A DNA stretch of 64,000 nucleotides from Eubacterium ventriosum (GTDB lineage: Bacteria; Bacillota; Clostridia; Lachnospirales; Lachnospiraceae). Every line of letters begins with the position of its first letter. The first letter of the stretch is position 1. The notes beneath the pieces are model-generated. The model was not told where the DNA came from. It saw nothing but the letters and a program-made list of their open reading frames with translations, and ran no database searches. The stretch covers positions 1,375,501 through 1,439,500 of the forward strand of contig NZ_CP102282.1 in NCBI RefSeq assembly GCF_025150745.1, in the 5' to 3' direction. Position numbers and translations under genes: made by a program. This document shows, piece by piece, positions 44,728 through 53,783 of this stretch.

Positions 44728-45636
44728 ATGAAATTAAAAATAGGTTCTCATGTTGGAATGAGTGGAAAGGATATGCTTTTAGGTTCAGCTAAGGAAGCTT
44801 ATTCATATGGAGCAAATGTCTTTATGGCGTATACAGGTGCTCCACAAAATACGCGCAGAAAAGAAATAAGTGAATTAAAAATAAAAGAAGCATGGGAGTA
44901 TATGGCACATCATAATATAGATGAAATAGTGATTCACGCACCATATATTATTAATCTTGCCAATACAATTAAGCCTGAAACTTACGAAATAGCAGAAAAG
45001 TTTTTGGCAACAGAATTGGAAAGAACAGAGGCAATGGGAAGCAGAATTATGGTTCTTCATCCGGGTTCACATGTTGGAGCAGGAGTTGATGCAGGAATTA
45101 ATCAGATAGTGAAAGGCATTAACAATGTGCTAACTAAGGATAGTAAGGCATGTATTGCCCTTGAAACAATGGCAGGAAAGGGCAGCGAAATAGGAAGAAA
45201 TTTTGAAGAACTTGCAAGAATATATGATGGAGTAGTTTACAATGACAAGCTTAGAGTTTGTTTTGATACATGTCATGTTAATGATGCCGGGTATGACCTT
45301 GTTAACGATTTAAGCGGAGTTTTTGAGAAGTTTGATAAAGTTATCGGAACAGACCAGATTGGTGTTTTTCATATTAATGATAGCAAGAACGTGCTTGGTG
45401 CAGGAAAAGACCGACACGAAAATATAGGTTTTGGAAACATTGGATATGACACTTTAAGACAAATAATTTATATGGAACAGTTTGAAAATATTCCAAAGAT
45501 TCTTGAAACACCTTATGTTAAAGATCCGGAAAACAGCAAAAAATCTTATGCACCATATAAGTTTGAAATAGAAATGATTAAGAAAGGAGAGTTTAATACT
45601 AACTTGCAGAATGAAATCCTGCAAAATGGCAGATAG
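44728..45636 (+). CDS. nfo: Endonuclease IV (apurinic/apyrimidinic endonuclease)
   Basis: Cuts DNA 5' of abasic sites in base-excision repair. The 302-residue protein has the TIM-barrel start [10 protein letters not shown], and metal-binding residues in [42 protein letters not shown] and DRHENIG, with the C-terminal LETP glutamate. All three-zinc-site landmarks are present and the length is normal. The next gene starts four bases after its stop, so the AEC transporter is probably cotranscribed. Confidence 0.96.
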   Translation: MKLKIGSHVGMSGKDMLLGSAKEAYSYGANVFMAYTGAPQNTRRKEISELKIKEAWEYMAHHNIDEIVIHAPYIINLANTIKPETYEIAEKFLATELERTEAMGSRIMVLHPGSHVGAGVDAGINQIVKGINNVLTKDSKACIALETMAGKGSEIGRNFEELARIYDGVVYNDKLRVCFDTCHVNDAGYDLVNDLSGVFEKFDKVIGTDQIGVFHINDSKNVLGAGKDRHENIGFGNIGYDTLRQIIYMEQFENIPKILETPYVKDPENSKKSYAPYKFEIEMIKKGEFNTNLQNEILQNGR

Positions 45637-45640
45637 TATT

Positions 45641-46588
45641 ATGGACAGTTTAATTTATAGCTTAAATGCTACAGTACCCGTTTTTGTGGTTATTGTAGTT
45701 GGATATTTACTTAAAAGAATAGGATGGATAAATCAGGGATTTATTGAGGCATCCAATAAAATAAATTTTAAAGTTACTTTGCCAGCACTTTTAATACAGG
45801 ATATGGTAAACAATAACTTTATGGAAAAATTTGAATTAGGTTATGTTATTTTTTGTGCCGTTGCAACAACAATAAGCATACTTACAATGTGGTTTCTTGC
45901 AAGAATTTTTATGAAAGATAAATCAATTATAGGAGAGTTTGTACAGGCTTCCTACAGAAGCAGCGCTGCAGTACTTGGAGCGGCATTTATCTTAAATATT
46001 TATTCAGATACGGGAATGGTTCCATTGATGATAATTGGTGCAGTTCCACTTTACAACATATTTGCTGTAATAATTCTTACAGTTGAATGTCCCGAAAAAG
46101 GTGCAGGTCAGTCAAAAACTTTGTCATCAACGTTAAAGGGAATAGCTACAAACCCTATTATTTTAAGTATTGTTGCAGGGGTTATTTTGTCAGTGCTTAA
46201 TGTACATTTTCCTAAAATGCTTGATAACACCATTTCTAATTTTTCAAAGATGGCAACACCACTTGCACTTATTGCAATAGGTGGAAGTTTTGAGTTTGGC
46301 AAGGCACTTCAAAAGATTAAACCGGCAGTTATAGCAACTGCAATGAAGCTTGTTGGCTGGGCTTTAGTATTTCTTCCAATTGCAATATGGATTGGATATA
46401 GGGACGCAAAATTAATGGCAATAGTAATTATGCTTGCCTCACCAGCAACACCAAGTTGTTACATAATGTCAAGAAGTATGCACAGCGAAGGAACTCTAAC
46501 AAGCAGTGTTATTGTTTTGACAACAATGTGTTCAGCATTCACAATTACGGCAATTATCTATATTTTAAGAGCAATGGGACTTGTTTAA
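45641..46588 (+). CDS. AEC (auxin efflux carrier) family transporter
   Basis: A 315-residue membrane protein with about ten helices. ATG 45641 (MDSLIYSLNATVPVF) matches the usual family N-terminus and lies four bases after the nfo stop; in-frame ATGs overlapping nfo also exist and none has a good ribosome site. The first-half NFKVTLPALLIQDM and the second-half VIMLASPATPSCYIMSRSM (landmarks) are typical. Relatives export or exchange organic acids such as malate. Translation is probably coupled with nfo. Confidence 0.88.
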   Translation: MDSLIYSLNATVPVFVVIVVGYLLKRIGWINQGFIEASNKINFKVTLPALLIQDMVNNNFMEKFELGYVIFCAVATTISILTMWFLARIFMKDKSIIGEFVQASYRSSAAVLGAAFILNIYSDTGMVPLMIIGAVPLYNIFAVIILTVECPEKGAGQSKTLSSTLKGIATNPIILSIVAGVILSVLNVHFPKMLDNTISNFSKMATPLALIAIGGSFEFGKALQKIKPAVIATAMKLVGWALVFLPIAIWIGYRDAKLMAIVIMLASPATPSCYIMSRSMHSEGTLTSSVIVLTTMCSAFTITAIIYILRAMGLV

Positions 46589-46632
46589 AAGAAAAAGAAA
46601 GGTAATTCATTTAGGAATTATGTGGTATTGAA

Positions 46633-48432
46633 ATGAAAAGAGAAGAACAAAAAATAGAAAATACATGGAAAATGGAAGATATGTATTCTTCTGATCAGGC
46701 TATGGAAAATGATTTAGACAAAGCCTTAAAAATGATATCAGAATATAACAAATATAAAGATAATGTTTCGAAGAATAAGGAGACATTATTAGAATATTTG
46801 AAATTTAATGATGAAATAAACCTTATGGCAGAAAAAGTTTATGTATATTCCAATCAGAAATATCATGAAGATATGACAAATTCTAAGTATCAGACATATT
46901 CTGGTAAAGCTCAAAAATTAGTTGTAGAGCTTGGTAGTGCAACAGCATTTTTTGAACCGGAAATTCTTGAAATGGATGAGAATGTTTTAAAGGAATGGTT
47001 GGAAAATAAGGAATTTGCCGATTATAGAAGATATATTAGTGAAATACTAAGAGCAAAGGCTCATACATTAGATAAGAAGACGGAAGAAATTCTTGCAAAA
47101 AGTAAACGTATGGCAAGTGCTGCTGACAATATTTATGCTATGTATAATGGAGCAGACATTGATTTCCCAACAGTTAAGGATAAGGATGGCAATGAAATAA
47201 AGATAACACATGGCAATTTTGTGCCGATTTTAAGTGGCGCTGACAGGCAGCTTAGAAAAGCTGCGTTTAAGGCTTTATATGGCACATATGGAAAAATGAA
47301 AAATACTATTGCGGCAACATATAATGCCAATGTGGAACAGGCTTGTTTTTATGCTGATGTAAGAAATTATCCTTCAACTAGAGCAATGTATTTGGATGAA
47401 AGCAATATTCCGGAGGAAGTCTATGACAACTTAATTGAAGTTGTTCATGAACATATGGACTTAATGCACAGATATGTGTCGCTTAGAAAGAAAGCTTTAG
47501 GTGTTGATCAACTTCATATGTATGATGTTTATGCACCTATAGTGGAAACTCCTGATAAAAAAATTCCTTTTGAAAAGGCTAAAGAAATGGTTAAGGCAGG
47601 TCTTGCACCAATGGGCAAAGACTATATTAACAAACTTCAGGAAGGTTTTGACAATCGTTGGATAGATATTTATGAAAATGAAGGAAAAAGAAGTGGGGCA
47701 TATTCATGGGGAGCCTACGGGATACATCCTTATGTTCTTTTAAACTATCAGGGAACATTAGATCATGTATTTACTTTGGCACATGAAATGGGTCACGCCC
47801 TTCACTCATATTATTCAGATTCAAACCAGAGCTATATCAATGCCGGATATAAGATATTTGTGGCAGAAGTGGCATCAACATGCAATGAGTCATTATTAAT
47901 ACACTATTTGCTAAAAAATACTGATAACAAGGCTGAAAAAGCTTACTTAATAAATCATTTTCTTGAACAGTTTAAGGGGACATTATATCGCCAGACTATG
48001 TTTGCAGAATTTGAAAAAATAACTCATAAGATGGTTGAAGAAGGTGAAACTCTTACAAGCGACATTCTTTGCAAAGTATATTATGATTTAAATAAGCAAT
48101 ATTTTGGCGAAGATATGGTATTAGACGAAGAAATTGCTTTGGAATGGGCAAGAATTCCACATTTCTACAATCCATTTTATGTATACCAGTATGCAACAGG
48201 AATTTCTGCTGCAATAGCATTATCTAAGAAAATAATGGAACAGGGCGAAGCAGGAGTTAAGGACTACATGAAATTCTTAACAGGCGGCGGCTCAAAGGAT
48301 CCAATCGATTTGCTTAAATTAGCAGGAGTGGATATGACAACAAAAGAACCAATAGAAAAAGCACTGGAATTATTTAAAGAATTATTAGACCAAATGGAAC
48401 AATCCTTTTTATCCATAGATACTAATGCATAA
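46633..48432 (+). CDS. pepF: Oligoendopeptidase F (M3 family)
   Basis: Cytoplasmic zinc peptidase degrading oligopeptides of roughly 7-17 residues. The 599-residue protein has the N-terminal PepF domain and the M3 catalytic domain with HEMGH at 384-388 (zinc ligands His384 and His388, catalytic Glu385) and the third ligand glutamate in the following VAEVASTCNE segment. The C-terminal HFYNPFYVYQYATG substrate-binding stretch is present. The ribosome site is weak (GTGGTAT). The following 280 bp before the HAD gene are AT-rich and hold no gene that I can support. Confidence 0.95.
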   Translation: MKREEQKIENTWKMEDMYSSDQAMENDLDKALKMISEYNKYKDNVSKNKETLLEYLKFNDEINLMAEKVYVYSNQKYHEDMTNSKYQTYSGKAQKLVVELGSATAFFEPEILEMDENVLKEWLENKEFADYRRYISEILRAKAHTLDKKTEEILAKSKRMASAADNIYAMYNGADIDFPTVKDKDGNEIKITHGNFVPILSGADRQLRKAAFKALYGTYGKMKNTIAATYNANVEQACFYADVRNYPSTRAMYLDESNIPEEVYDNLIEVVHEHMDLMHRYVSLRKKALGVDQLHMYDVYAPIVETPDKKIPFEKAKEMVKAGLAPMGKDYINKLQEGFDNRWIDIYENEGKRSGAYSWGAYGIHPYVLLNYQGTLDHVFTLAHEMGHALHSYYSDSNQSYINAGYKIFVAEVASTCNESLLIHYLLKNTDNKAEKAYLINHFLEQFKGTLYRQTMFAEFEKITHKMVEEGETLTSDILCKVYYDLNKQYFGEDMVLDEEIALEWARIPHFYNPFYVYQYATGISAAIALSKKIMEQGEAGVKDYMKFLTGGGSKDPIDLLKLAGVDMTTKEPIEKALELFKELLDQMEQSFLSIDTNA

Positions 48433-48712
48433 TAAGTTGCTTTATTATTACGAAAACATATATACGCCCTGTCTTGATTTTACTATATGAAAAGTTTTAA
48501 GCATTAGTTTATCATAATATATAATCCTTTCTTTGGCACAAATGTTTGGAAAGACAACATATGTTTAGTTTGATGAATTTGTACTTGTTAAAAAAACAAG
48601 ACTGTATTATTCTAATTTTATACGAAAATATAGTAAACAAAAATAAATGATTATTGAAAAAAGAAAAGAAAAAATAAATAAAAAATAAGTTTTTATAAGA
48701 ATGGGAGTGTTA

Positions 48713-49372
48713 ATGAACAGAGAAAACTGGCTAAAAAATATTGAAGGTGCTGTTTTTGATTTAGATGGTACCCTTCTCGATAGCTCATGGGTATGGGAAA
48801 AGGTAGATGAAAAATTTTTAGGTGACAGAGGCTTTCAGGTTCCGGATGATTATGTAGATGAGATTTCTCCTCTTGGTGCTGAGAGAGCAGCAGTTTATAC
48901 AATAGAACGATTTGGCTTAAACGAAGACAAAGATGATATTGTAAGGGAATGGATTGAAATGGCAAAAAAGGAATATGCAACAGAGGTTGTATGCAAGCCT
49001 TATGCGAAAGAATTTCTTGAAGAACTACATAAACTTAATATAAAGATGGCAGTGGCAACATCCTCAGACAGAGAACTTTTTATGAAAACATTGGAGCGTG
49101 AAGGAATATTAAAATATTTTCAGAAAATAGTGACAGTGGATGAAGTTGAACGTGGAAAAGGTTATCCTGACATATATGAGGAAGCTGCAAGACGAATAAA
49201 AGTTAATCCACATAAATGCCTTGTGTTTGAGGATATTTTAGCGGGTGTAACAGGAGCATCACTTGGAGAGTTTAATGTTGTGGCAGTCTTCGATGAAAAG
49301 TCGAAACATAACTGGGAAAAAATCAAGAGTATATCAAAGTATAGCATTAATGATTATAAAGAATTATTGTAG
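48713..49372 (+). CDS. HAD-superfamily phosphatase (beta-phosphoglucomutase-like)
   Basis: A 219-residue HAD subfamily IA hydrolase. Start ATG 48713 has GGGAG five bases upstream; an ATG four codons earlier lies inside that site. Motif I is FDLDGTLLDSS (nucleophile Asp16, acid Asp18), motif II TSSD, motif III/IV KGYPDIYEEAA and FEDILAGV. The four-helix cap follows motif I. Relatives dephosphorylate sugar phosphates or isomerise beta-glucose-phosphate. No sugar-metabolism neighbour helps narrow the substrate. Confidence 0.9.
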   Translation: MNRENWLKNIEGAVFDLDGTLLDSSWVWEKVDEKFLGDRGFQVPDDYVDEISPLGAERAAVYTIERFGLNEDKDDIVREWIEMAKKEYATEVVCKPYAKEFLEELHKLNIKMAVATSSDRELFMKTLEREGILKYFQKIVTVDEVERGKGYPDIYEEAARRIKVNPHKCLVFEDILAGVTGASLGEFNVVAVFDEKSKHNWEKIKSISKYSINDYKELL

Positions 49373-49413
49373 AAGTAGTGATAAAAAATTATAAAATAAT
49401 ATTAAAAAATATA

Positions 49414-49442
49414 TTGACAGATGTGTAAAGCTATGATACTAT
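49414..49442 (+). promoter_or_regulatory. Promoter of tRNA-Gly copy 1
   Basis: A perfect TTGACA (49414-49419), 17 bp, TACTAT (49437-49442). Downstream a leader hairpin CGTGTG/CACACG precedes the tRNA, and the same leader occurs before copy 2. Confidence 0.65.
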
Positions 49443-49471
49443 TTTTCTTGCGTGTGAAGCACACGTACAAT

Positions 49472-49543
49472 GCGCGAGTGGCTCAGTGGTGGAGCACCTC
49501 CTTGCCAAGGAGGGGGCCGCGGGTTCGATCCCCGTCTCGCGCT
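49472..49543 (+). tRNA. tRNA-Gly (anticodon GCC), copy 1
   Basis: 72 nt folding into a clean cloverleaf: acceptor GCGCGAG/CTCGCGC, D arm GCTC/GAGC, anticodon stem CCTCC/GGAGG with loop TTGCCAA, T arm GCGGG/CCCGT with TTCGATC loop, discriminator T. The CCA end is not encoded; a T tract follows. A copy with identical tRNA sequence lies at 51748-51819. Confidence 0.98.
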
Positions 49544-49720
49544 TTTTTTTTTACATTTTTAGGAGTTTTTTGTGTTTGTACATATATATGGAAAATCTTA
49601 AAATTAAAACACTTTCCTAAAAAATTAATCCCATATATAAAAATAGGATACTAGCAAATAGCTCTTTAAAAGTGTATAATTGCAATGAATATTTAATCAA
49701 ATGAAAGAGAGGTTTATGAA

Positions 49721-51418
49721 ATGAAAAGATTAAAGAAATTTGGTGCGATTATTTGTGCCATTGCAATGATAGTATCTTCGATTACATACTATCCAACAAG
49801 CAATGTAAGTGCAGCAAAAACAGCAACATCATTACCTGAGAAAAAAGTAATAGGACTTGTTGCTAATAGCAAAAGTGGTTCGGATACAATTGAAAATGCA
49901 ATTATGTTTGCATGGGCAGGAGCCGATGACCCAGCAAATGTAGCTGGATATGATCCAACAGTTACATCAACAGTTATTTATATTTACAAGGATGGAAAGT
50001 TAGTTACAAAGATTGGTAATGCTACAAAAGGCGGTGTAGTAGGTGGACTTTCAGCAGGTTCATATACAGCACAGGCTGCAAATGTAAACAGCATGGGTGA
50101 GGGACCATTATCAGAAACAGTTAGCTTTACAGTAACAGGAGCAACTCTTAATTACACATATCCTGTTAATTGCATAGGTCCAAAAACACCGGCGGGATTA
50201 AGTTATATTACAGGAAATCCGGAAGTTCCTGCTGACAATCCGGCGCAGAAAGACAATAAATTAGGTGTTGCATGGGCACCATCATCAGAAGCAAGTATTC
50301 CATCAGCAGATTCATCAGTTGTAGGATACAATTTATATTTATTTGATGCAAAGACAGGTACACCTTACAGACGTGTATATGTAGACGGAATTACCAAGTC
50401 AAATGTTATATTGGAAAGTGTATCGGCAGGTGAATATTTGGCATATTTATCAGCAGTGGATGCAGAAGGCAGAGAGTCAGCTTTGGCGGCAACATCATTT
50501 GGTCAGTCATCAAAGGTTACTGTTAAAGGTCAGGTTATAGATAATGCACAGTCATTTGACAAACCAAATCAGCCAACATTACCAGATGGACTTTCAATTT
50601 TAACAGAAGGTATAAAATATGGATTTACTATTGCATGGTCTGGTGAGGCAGATTTAACAGGTCAGAGATTGAATCTTTTTGTAGATGGTGTTTGTATCAA
50701 GGCAGGAATCAATGGGAGTGTGGCAAGTTACTATGAAAACAGACTTGCGACAGGTACATATGAAGTAGAAGTAAGATCACAGTATACAAGTAACAATGTA
50801 GAATCATTTGGATTAAAGAAAACTGTGTCAATTAAGGCAGACCCTGGACTCACAGGAAAAACACCTGCAGAACTTGCAGATCCTGCATATTCAGAATACA
50901 AGGAACCAACTACAAATCCAACAACTACTACAAAACCAACTTCAGAAAATGAAACAACCACACCAGTGGCAGTAGAGACAACCACATCAGCAGCAGTAGA
51001 AACAACTACAACAAAAGCAGTAGAAACAACTACAACAAAAGCAGTAGAAACTACAACAAATACAAATGCACAAACAACAACTAAAAAACAACCAAGTCAG
51101 ACTACAATAAAATCATCTGTAAATGTTGGAAAGGCAGTTGTTAAAAAAGCAATTAAAAAGAAAAGTGCTAAGAAAATAAGTCTTACATTGAAGAGAGTTA
51201 AAGGCGCAACCAAGTACAAAGTACAGATTGCAAAAGATAAGAGGTTTAAAAAGACAATAGTGACAAAAACAACTAAGAAATTGACATATAGTGTATCAAA
51301 TAGCAAGTTTAAAAAGGCTAAAAAATTGTATGCAAGAGCAAAAGCCATTGTTGTCAAAGGAGGGGAAACTTATCAGGGCAAATGGTCAAAGCCAAAGCAG
51401 GTTAAGATAAAAAAATAA
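49721..51418 (+). CDS. Large secreted protein with FN3-like domains, threonine-rich linker and lysine-rich tail
   Basis: A 565-residue exported protein. Signal peptide to about NVSA (residue 31). Three beta-sandwich regions follow at about 40-140, 150-265 and 270-375, each with FN3/Ig-like spacing (GSYTAQAANVNSMGEGPLSE, GEYLAYLSAVDAEGRES and GTYEVEVRSQYTS-type strands, cited as landmarks). A threonine linker (ETTTTKAVETTTTKAVE) with threefold repeats covers about 390-455. The C-terminal 105 residues are a very basic FN3-like domain ending WSKPKQVKIKK. GAGAGGT precedes the ATG. No catalytic motif is seen; surface or matrix role is inferred. It sits between the two tRNA-Gly genes. Confidence 0.85.
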   Translation: MKRLKKFGAIICAIAMIVSSITYYPTSNVSAAKTATSLPEKKVIGLVANSKSGSDTIENAIMFAWAGADDPANVAGYDPTVTSTVIYIYKDGKLVTKIGNATKGGVVGGLSAGSYTAQAANVNSMGEGPLSETVSFTVTGATLNYTYPVNCIGPKTPAGLSYITGNPEVPADNPAQKDNKLGVAWAPSSEASIPSADSSVVGYNLYLFDAKTGTPYRRVYVDGITKSNVILESVSAGEYLAYLSAVDAEGRESALAATSFGQSSKVTVKGQVIDNAQSFDKPNQPTLPDGLSILTEGIKYGFTIAWSGEADLTGQRLNLFVDGVCIKAGINGSVASYYENRLATGTYEVEVRSQYTSNNVESFGLKKTVSIKADPGLTGKTPAELADPAYSEYKEPTTNPTTTTKPTSENETTTPVAVETTTSAAVETTTTKAVETTTTKAVETTTNTNAQTTTKKQPSQTTIKSSVNVGKAVVKKAIKKKSAKKISLTLKRVKGATKYKVQIAKDKRFKKTIVTKTTKKLTYSVSNSKFKKAKKLYARAKAIVVKGGETYQGKWSKPKQVKIKK

Positions 51419-51436
51419 AATTATAAACAGTTAAAT

Positions 51437-51474
51437 AGAAGGGAAAGCCAAAATCCGGTTTTCTCTTCTTTTTT
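51437..51474 (+). terminator. Rho-independent terminator after the FN3-like protein gene
   Basis: AGAAGGGAAAGCC pairs with GGTTTTCTCTTCT over 13 bp (two wobbles), followed by six T. Confidence 0.8.
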
Positions 51475-51584
51475 AATGCTTGGAAATAGACAAACAGCCA
51501 TATGACAAAACGTTACCTCAAGGATTGGGCTTATTCAAAAATTGTAGACTATCAATTAACCGCTAAAGTCTTTGGCAGTATGGC

Positions 51585-51649
51585 ATTAAGCGAGCGTAGG
51601 TCTTGTGCTCGAAGGTTCAAAGTCTCACCTACCGGCTCGGTGGTTGCTT
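51585..51649 (+). repeat. Partial, diverged copy of the tRNA-Gly-associated repeat
   Basis: ATTAAGCGAGCGTAGG...GCTCGAAGGTTC...GGCTCGGTGGTTGCTT matches the first half of the 149-bp units at 51844-52232 with several differences, but stands upstream of tRNA copy 2. The remainder of 51419-52499 not covered by the listed repeats, tRNA, terminators and promoters is AT-rich and without supported genes. Confidence 0.75.
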
Positions 51650-51689
51650 TATGTATTTTAAATTTATGCGAAAAAATTGCAAAAAAATG

Positions 51690-51718
51690 TTGACAGAGTT
51701 GTCTGATTATGTTAATAT
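51690..51718 (+). promoter_or_regulatory. Promoter of tRNA-Gly copy 2
   Basis: TTGACA (51690-51695), 17 bp, TAATAT (51713-51718), followed by the same CGTGTG/CACACG leader hairpin as copy 1. Confidence 0.6.
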
Positions 51719-51747
51719 TTTTCTTGCGTGTGACGCACACGTACAAT

Positions 51748-51819
51748 GCGCGAGTGGCTCAGTGGTGGAGCACCTCCTTGCCAAGGAGGGGGCCGCGGGT
51801 TCGATCCCCGTCTCGCGCT
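51748..51819 (+). tRNA. tRNA-Gly (anticodon GCC), copy 2
   Basis: Identical in sequence to the tRNA at 49472-49543 over all 72 bases, with all cloverleaf pairs intact. About 25 bases of leader are also shared, with a single base change, so this is a recent duplication of leader plus tRNA. Confidence 0.98.
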
Positions 51820-51822
51820 TTT

Positions 51823-51870
51823 TTAATGCAAAAAAACAGCATCCTAAAAGGGTGCTGTTTTTTGCATTAA
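51823..51870. terminator. Long terminator hairpin after tRNA-Gly copy 2
   Basis: TTAATGCAAAAA...CAGCATCC pairs with GGGTGCTG...TTTTTGCATTAA, about 20 bp with a single-base inequality in the A/T tracts. The right arm is also the first part of the 149-bp repeat unit. Confidence 0.8.
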
Positions 51871-52232
51871 ACGAGCCCAATCCTGGGCTCGAAGGTTCGA
51901 AGTCTCGCCTGCCGGCTCGGTCGTTGCTCCTGCAAAGCAGGGTCATCCACAGGATGACCGCAACCCGTCTCGCGCTTTTTATAAAAAAGAATCTAAAAGG
52001 GTGCTGTTTTTACATTAAGCGAGCGTAGGTCTTGGGCTCGAAGGTTCGAAGTCTCGCCTGCCGGCTCGGTCGTTGCTCCTGCAAAGCAGGGTCATCCACA
52101 GGATGACCGCAACCCGTCTCGCGCTTTTCATAAAAAAGAATCTAAAAGGGTGCTGTTTTTACATTAAGCGAGCGTAGGTCTTGTGCTCGAAGGTTCGAAG
52201 TCTCGCCTGCCGGTTCAGTGGTTGCTCCTGCG
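51844..52232 (+). repeat. 149-bp tandem repeat with RNA-like hairpins sharing the tRNA-Gly 3' end (2.6 copies)
   Basis: Units start at 51844, 51993 and 52142 (exactly 149 bp apart); the third breaks off at about 52232. The core of each complete unit (51871-51975, 52019-52124) has a stem CCTGC/GCAGG and a perfect GGTCATCC/GGATGACC hairpin, both enclosed by GTTGC/GCAAC; in unit 2 GCGAG/CTCGC could close the whole. Unit 1 has a separate perfect CGAGCCCA/TGGGCTCG hairpin. The units end in CCCGTCTCGCGCTTTT, the same as the 3' end of the tRNA-Gly gene. No tRNA cloverleaf with a proper anticodon arm was found in them. Confidence 0.85.
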
Positions 52233-52431
52233 TTAAATGGTATTTTTAGTTTTTTCAAGTAAATACAATTGAGAGATATTAATGTTTTTATGCAGTTTTA
52301 CATGAAATAAACTATATAACAAAAAGTATAATATTTATTTCACAATAAGTAACTTTTAAAGATAAAACAGTTTTTATTCAATATTTCTATAAAAAACGAT
52401 TCATTTTTCTTTAATTTTATACAAACTGCAC

Positions 52432-52460
52432 TTGAAAAAGAATGATAAAAATGATATTTT
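52432..52460 (+). promoter_or_regulatory. Extended -10 promoter of the secreted protein gene at 52500
   Basis: TTGAAA (52432-52437), 17 bp, TATTTT (52455-52460) preceded by TGA, 40 bp before the start codon. Confidence 0.55.
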
Positions 52461-52499
52461 ATAGTTAAGTGACAAAAACATATAAAGGAGAATGAAAAA

Positions 52500-53660
52500 A
52501 TGAGAAAATTATTCAAGAACTTAACAGCAATCGGTTTATCAGTAACTATGGTTGTTGGTACAGCATCAATGGCATCTGCAGCAGTAGCTAAGGGAACAGA
52601 TGTATCTAACGGAAAGGCATGGACATCATATTCTATCCATACACGTGAAGATAACGGCTCTTGGGAAGATAAGCTTATCGGAGCAGGACAGAAATATCAG
52701 AATAAAGAGAATACATACAAGAGTTATGGTGAAGATGCAAAGATTACAACACAGACATCAAGCAGTTTTACAATGAATGTTGTAAGTACAGGATGGAGTG
52801 CTAACTGGACACCAATGGGAACTGTAGGACAGTCTAACCCATGGGGCGTAACAGCAGATAAGGTTGTTAATGTAGAAAGAGGACGTTATTACACAATTTC
52901 ATTTAAGATTAAGAGTACATTAAAGAATGAAATTATGAAGAGTCAGGACAAGAAAGATGCTAAAGGCAACGTAATTAAGGATAGCGAAGGAAAAGCTATG
53001 GGTGAAAATGTTGGTACAGATAAGTACAACTACGTAAAACACATTCACTTTAAAGCATTTGATAACACAGATAAAGATGGTGCAGCTCTTAAGCTTTCAA
53101 ATGTTAAGGCTACAATCGGTGGTAAGAGCGTTCTTTCAAGCACAAAGGATTTCAGCCCATTTGTTGCACTTGACAGCCAGAACACAGCAGATGACGGATA
53201 TGTAACAGTATCAGCAGATGTTAAGATTCCATCACTTAGATCAGAATATCAGAAGAAAAAGGCTCAGGCTACATTAGGTATTAAGTTTGCATTTGGTGCA
53301 TTCTTAAAAGAATACATCGATGAAAACGATATGAGTGGAACAATCGACGTTAAGGACTTCAAGATTACAGCAGGTATCCAGTCACCTTCACAGGTTAAGA
53401 TTTCTAAAGTGAAAGCTAAGAAGAAAGCTATGGTTGTTAAATATAAGAAAGCAAGCAAGGCTAAGAAATATGAAGTTCAGTACTCATTAAAGAAGAATTT
53501 CAAGAAATCAAAAGTTAAGACAACAAAAAAAGCTAAGATCACAATTAAGAAATTAAAATCAGGTAAGAAGTATTATGTAAGAGTTAGAGGATTCTTTATG
53601 AACGGAAAGACTAAGGTTTATGGACCATACTCAGCTAAGAAGGTAGTAAAGATTAAATAA
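52500..53660 (+). CDS. Secreted protein with carbohydrate-binding-like region and lysine-rich FN3-like tail
   Basis: A 386-residue exported protein. Signal peptide cleavage near MASAA (residue 27). Residues about 35-300 form a beta-rich domain with aromatic and Asn/Gly residues (AWTSYSIHTREDNGSW, WSANWTPMG) that resembles carbohydrate-binding modules, but no CBM family can be claimed. From about 300 a basic FN3-like tail follows, ending in YSAKKVVKIK, as in two other secreted proteins of this window. AAAGGAG before the ATG, a good promoter and codons similar to ppdK suggest high expression. A strong terminator follows. Confidence 0.85.
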   Translation: MRKLFKNLTAIGLSVTMVVGTASMASAAVAKGTDVSNGKAWTSYSIHTREDNGSWEDKLIGAGQKYQNKENTYKSYGEDAKITTQTSSSFTMNVVSTGWSANWTPMGTVGQSNPWGVTADKVVNVERGRYYTISFKIKSTLKNEIMKSQDKKDAKGNVIKDSEGKAMGENVGTDKYNYVKHIHFKAFDNTDKDGAALKLSNVKATIGGKSVLSSTKDFSPFVALDSQNTADDGYVTVSADVKIPSLRSEYQKKKAQATLGIKFAFGAFLKEYIDENDMSGTIDVKDFKITAGIQSPSQVKISKVKAKKKAMVVKYKKASKAKKYEVQYSLKKNFKKSKVKTTKKAKITIKKLKSGKKYYVRVRGFFMNGKTKVYGPYSAKKVVKIK

Positions 53661-53693
53661 TATTCTTTCATAAATTATTTACATATTAATAAA

Positions 53694-53729
53694 AGGGACA
53701 ATCGGCCGTAATGGTCGGTTGTCTTTTTT
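53694..53729 (+). terminator. Rho-independent terminator of the secreted protein gene
   Basis: GACAATCGGCC (53697-53707) pairs with GGTCGGTTGTC (53713-53723) with one wobble, followed by six T. Confidence 0.9.
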
Positions 53730-53783
53730 CTCTTAAAATGATAGAGTATAAAACATAACTAAAAAGGAAAGGATGTTAACTCA

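Noticed and set aside
48531-48552. Sigma-54 promoter (TTGGCACAAATGTTTGG)
   Set aside because: The -24 part looks right, but the GC of the -12 element is absent at the required spacing.
51603-52028. 141-codon plus-strand and 79-codon minus-strand frames across tRNA-Gly copy 2
   Set aside because: They run through the tRNA and the repeats; the minus-strand GIEPAAP-type peptide is the usual false translation of a tRNA gene.
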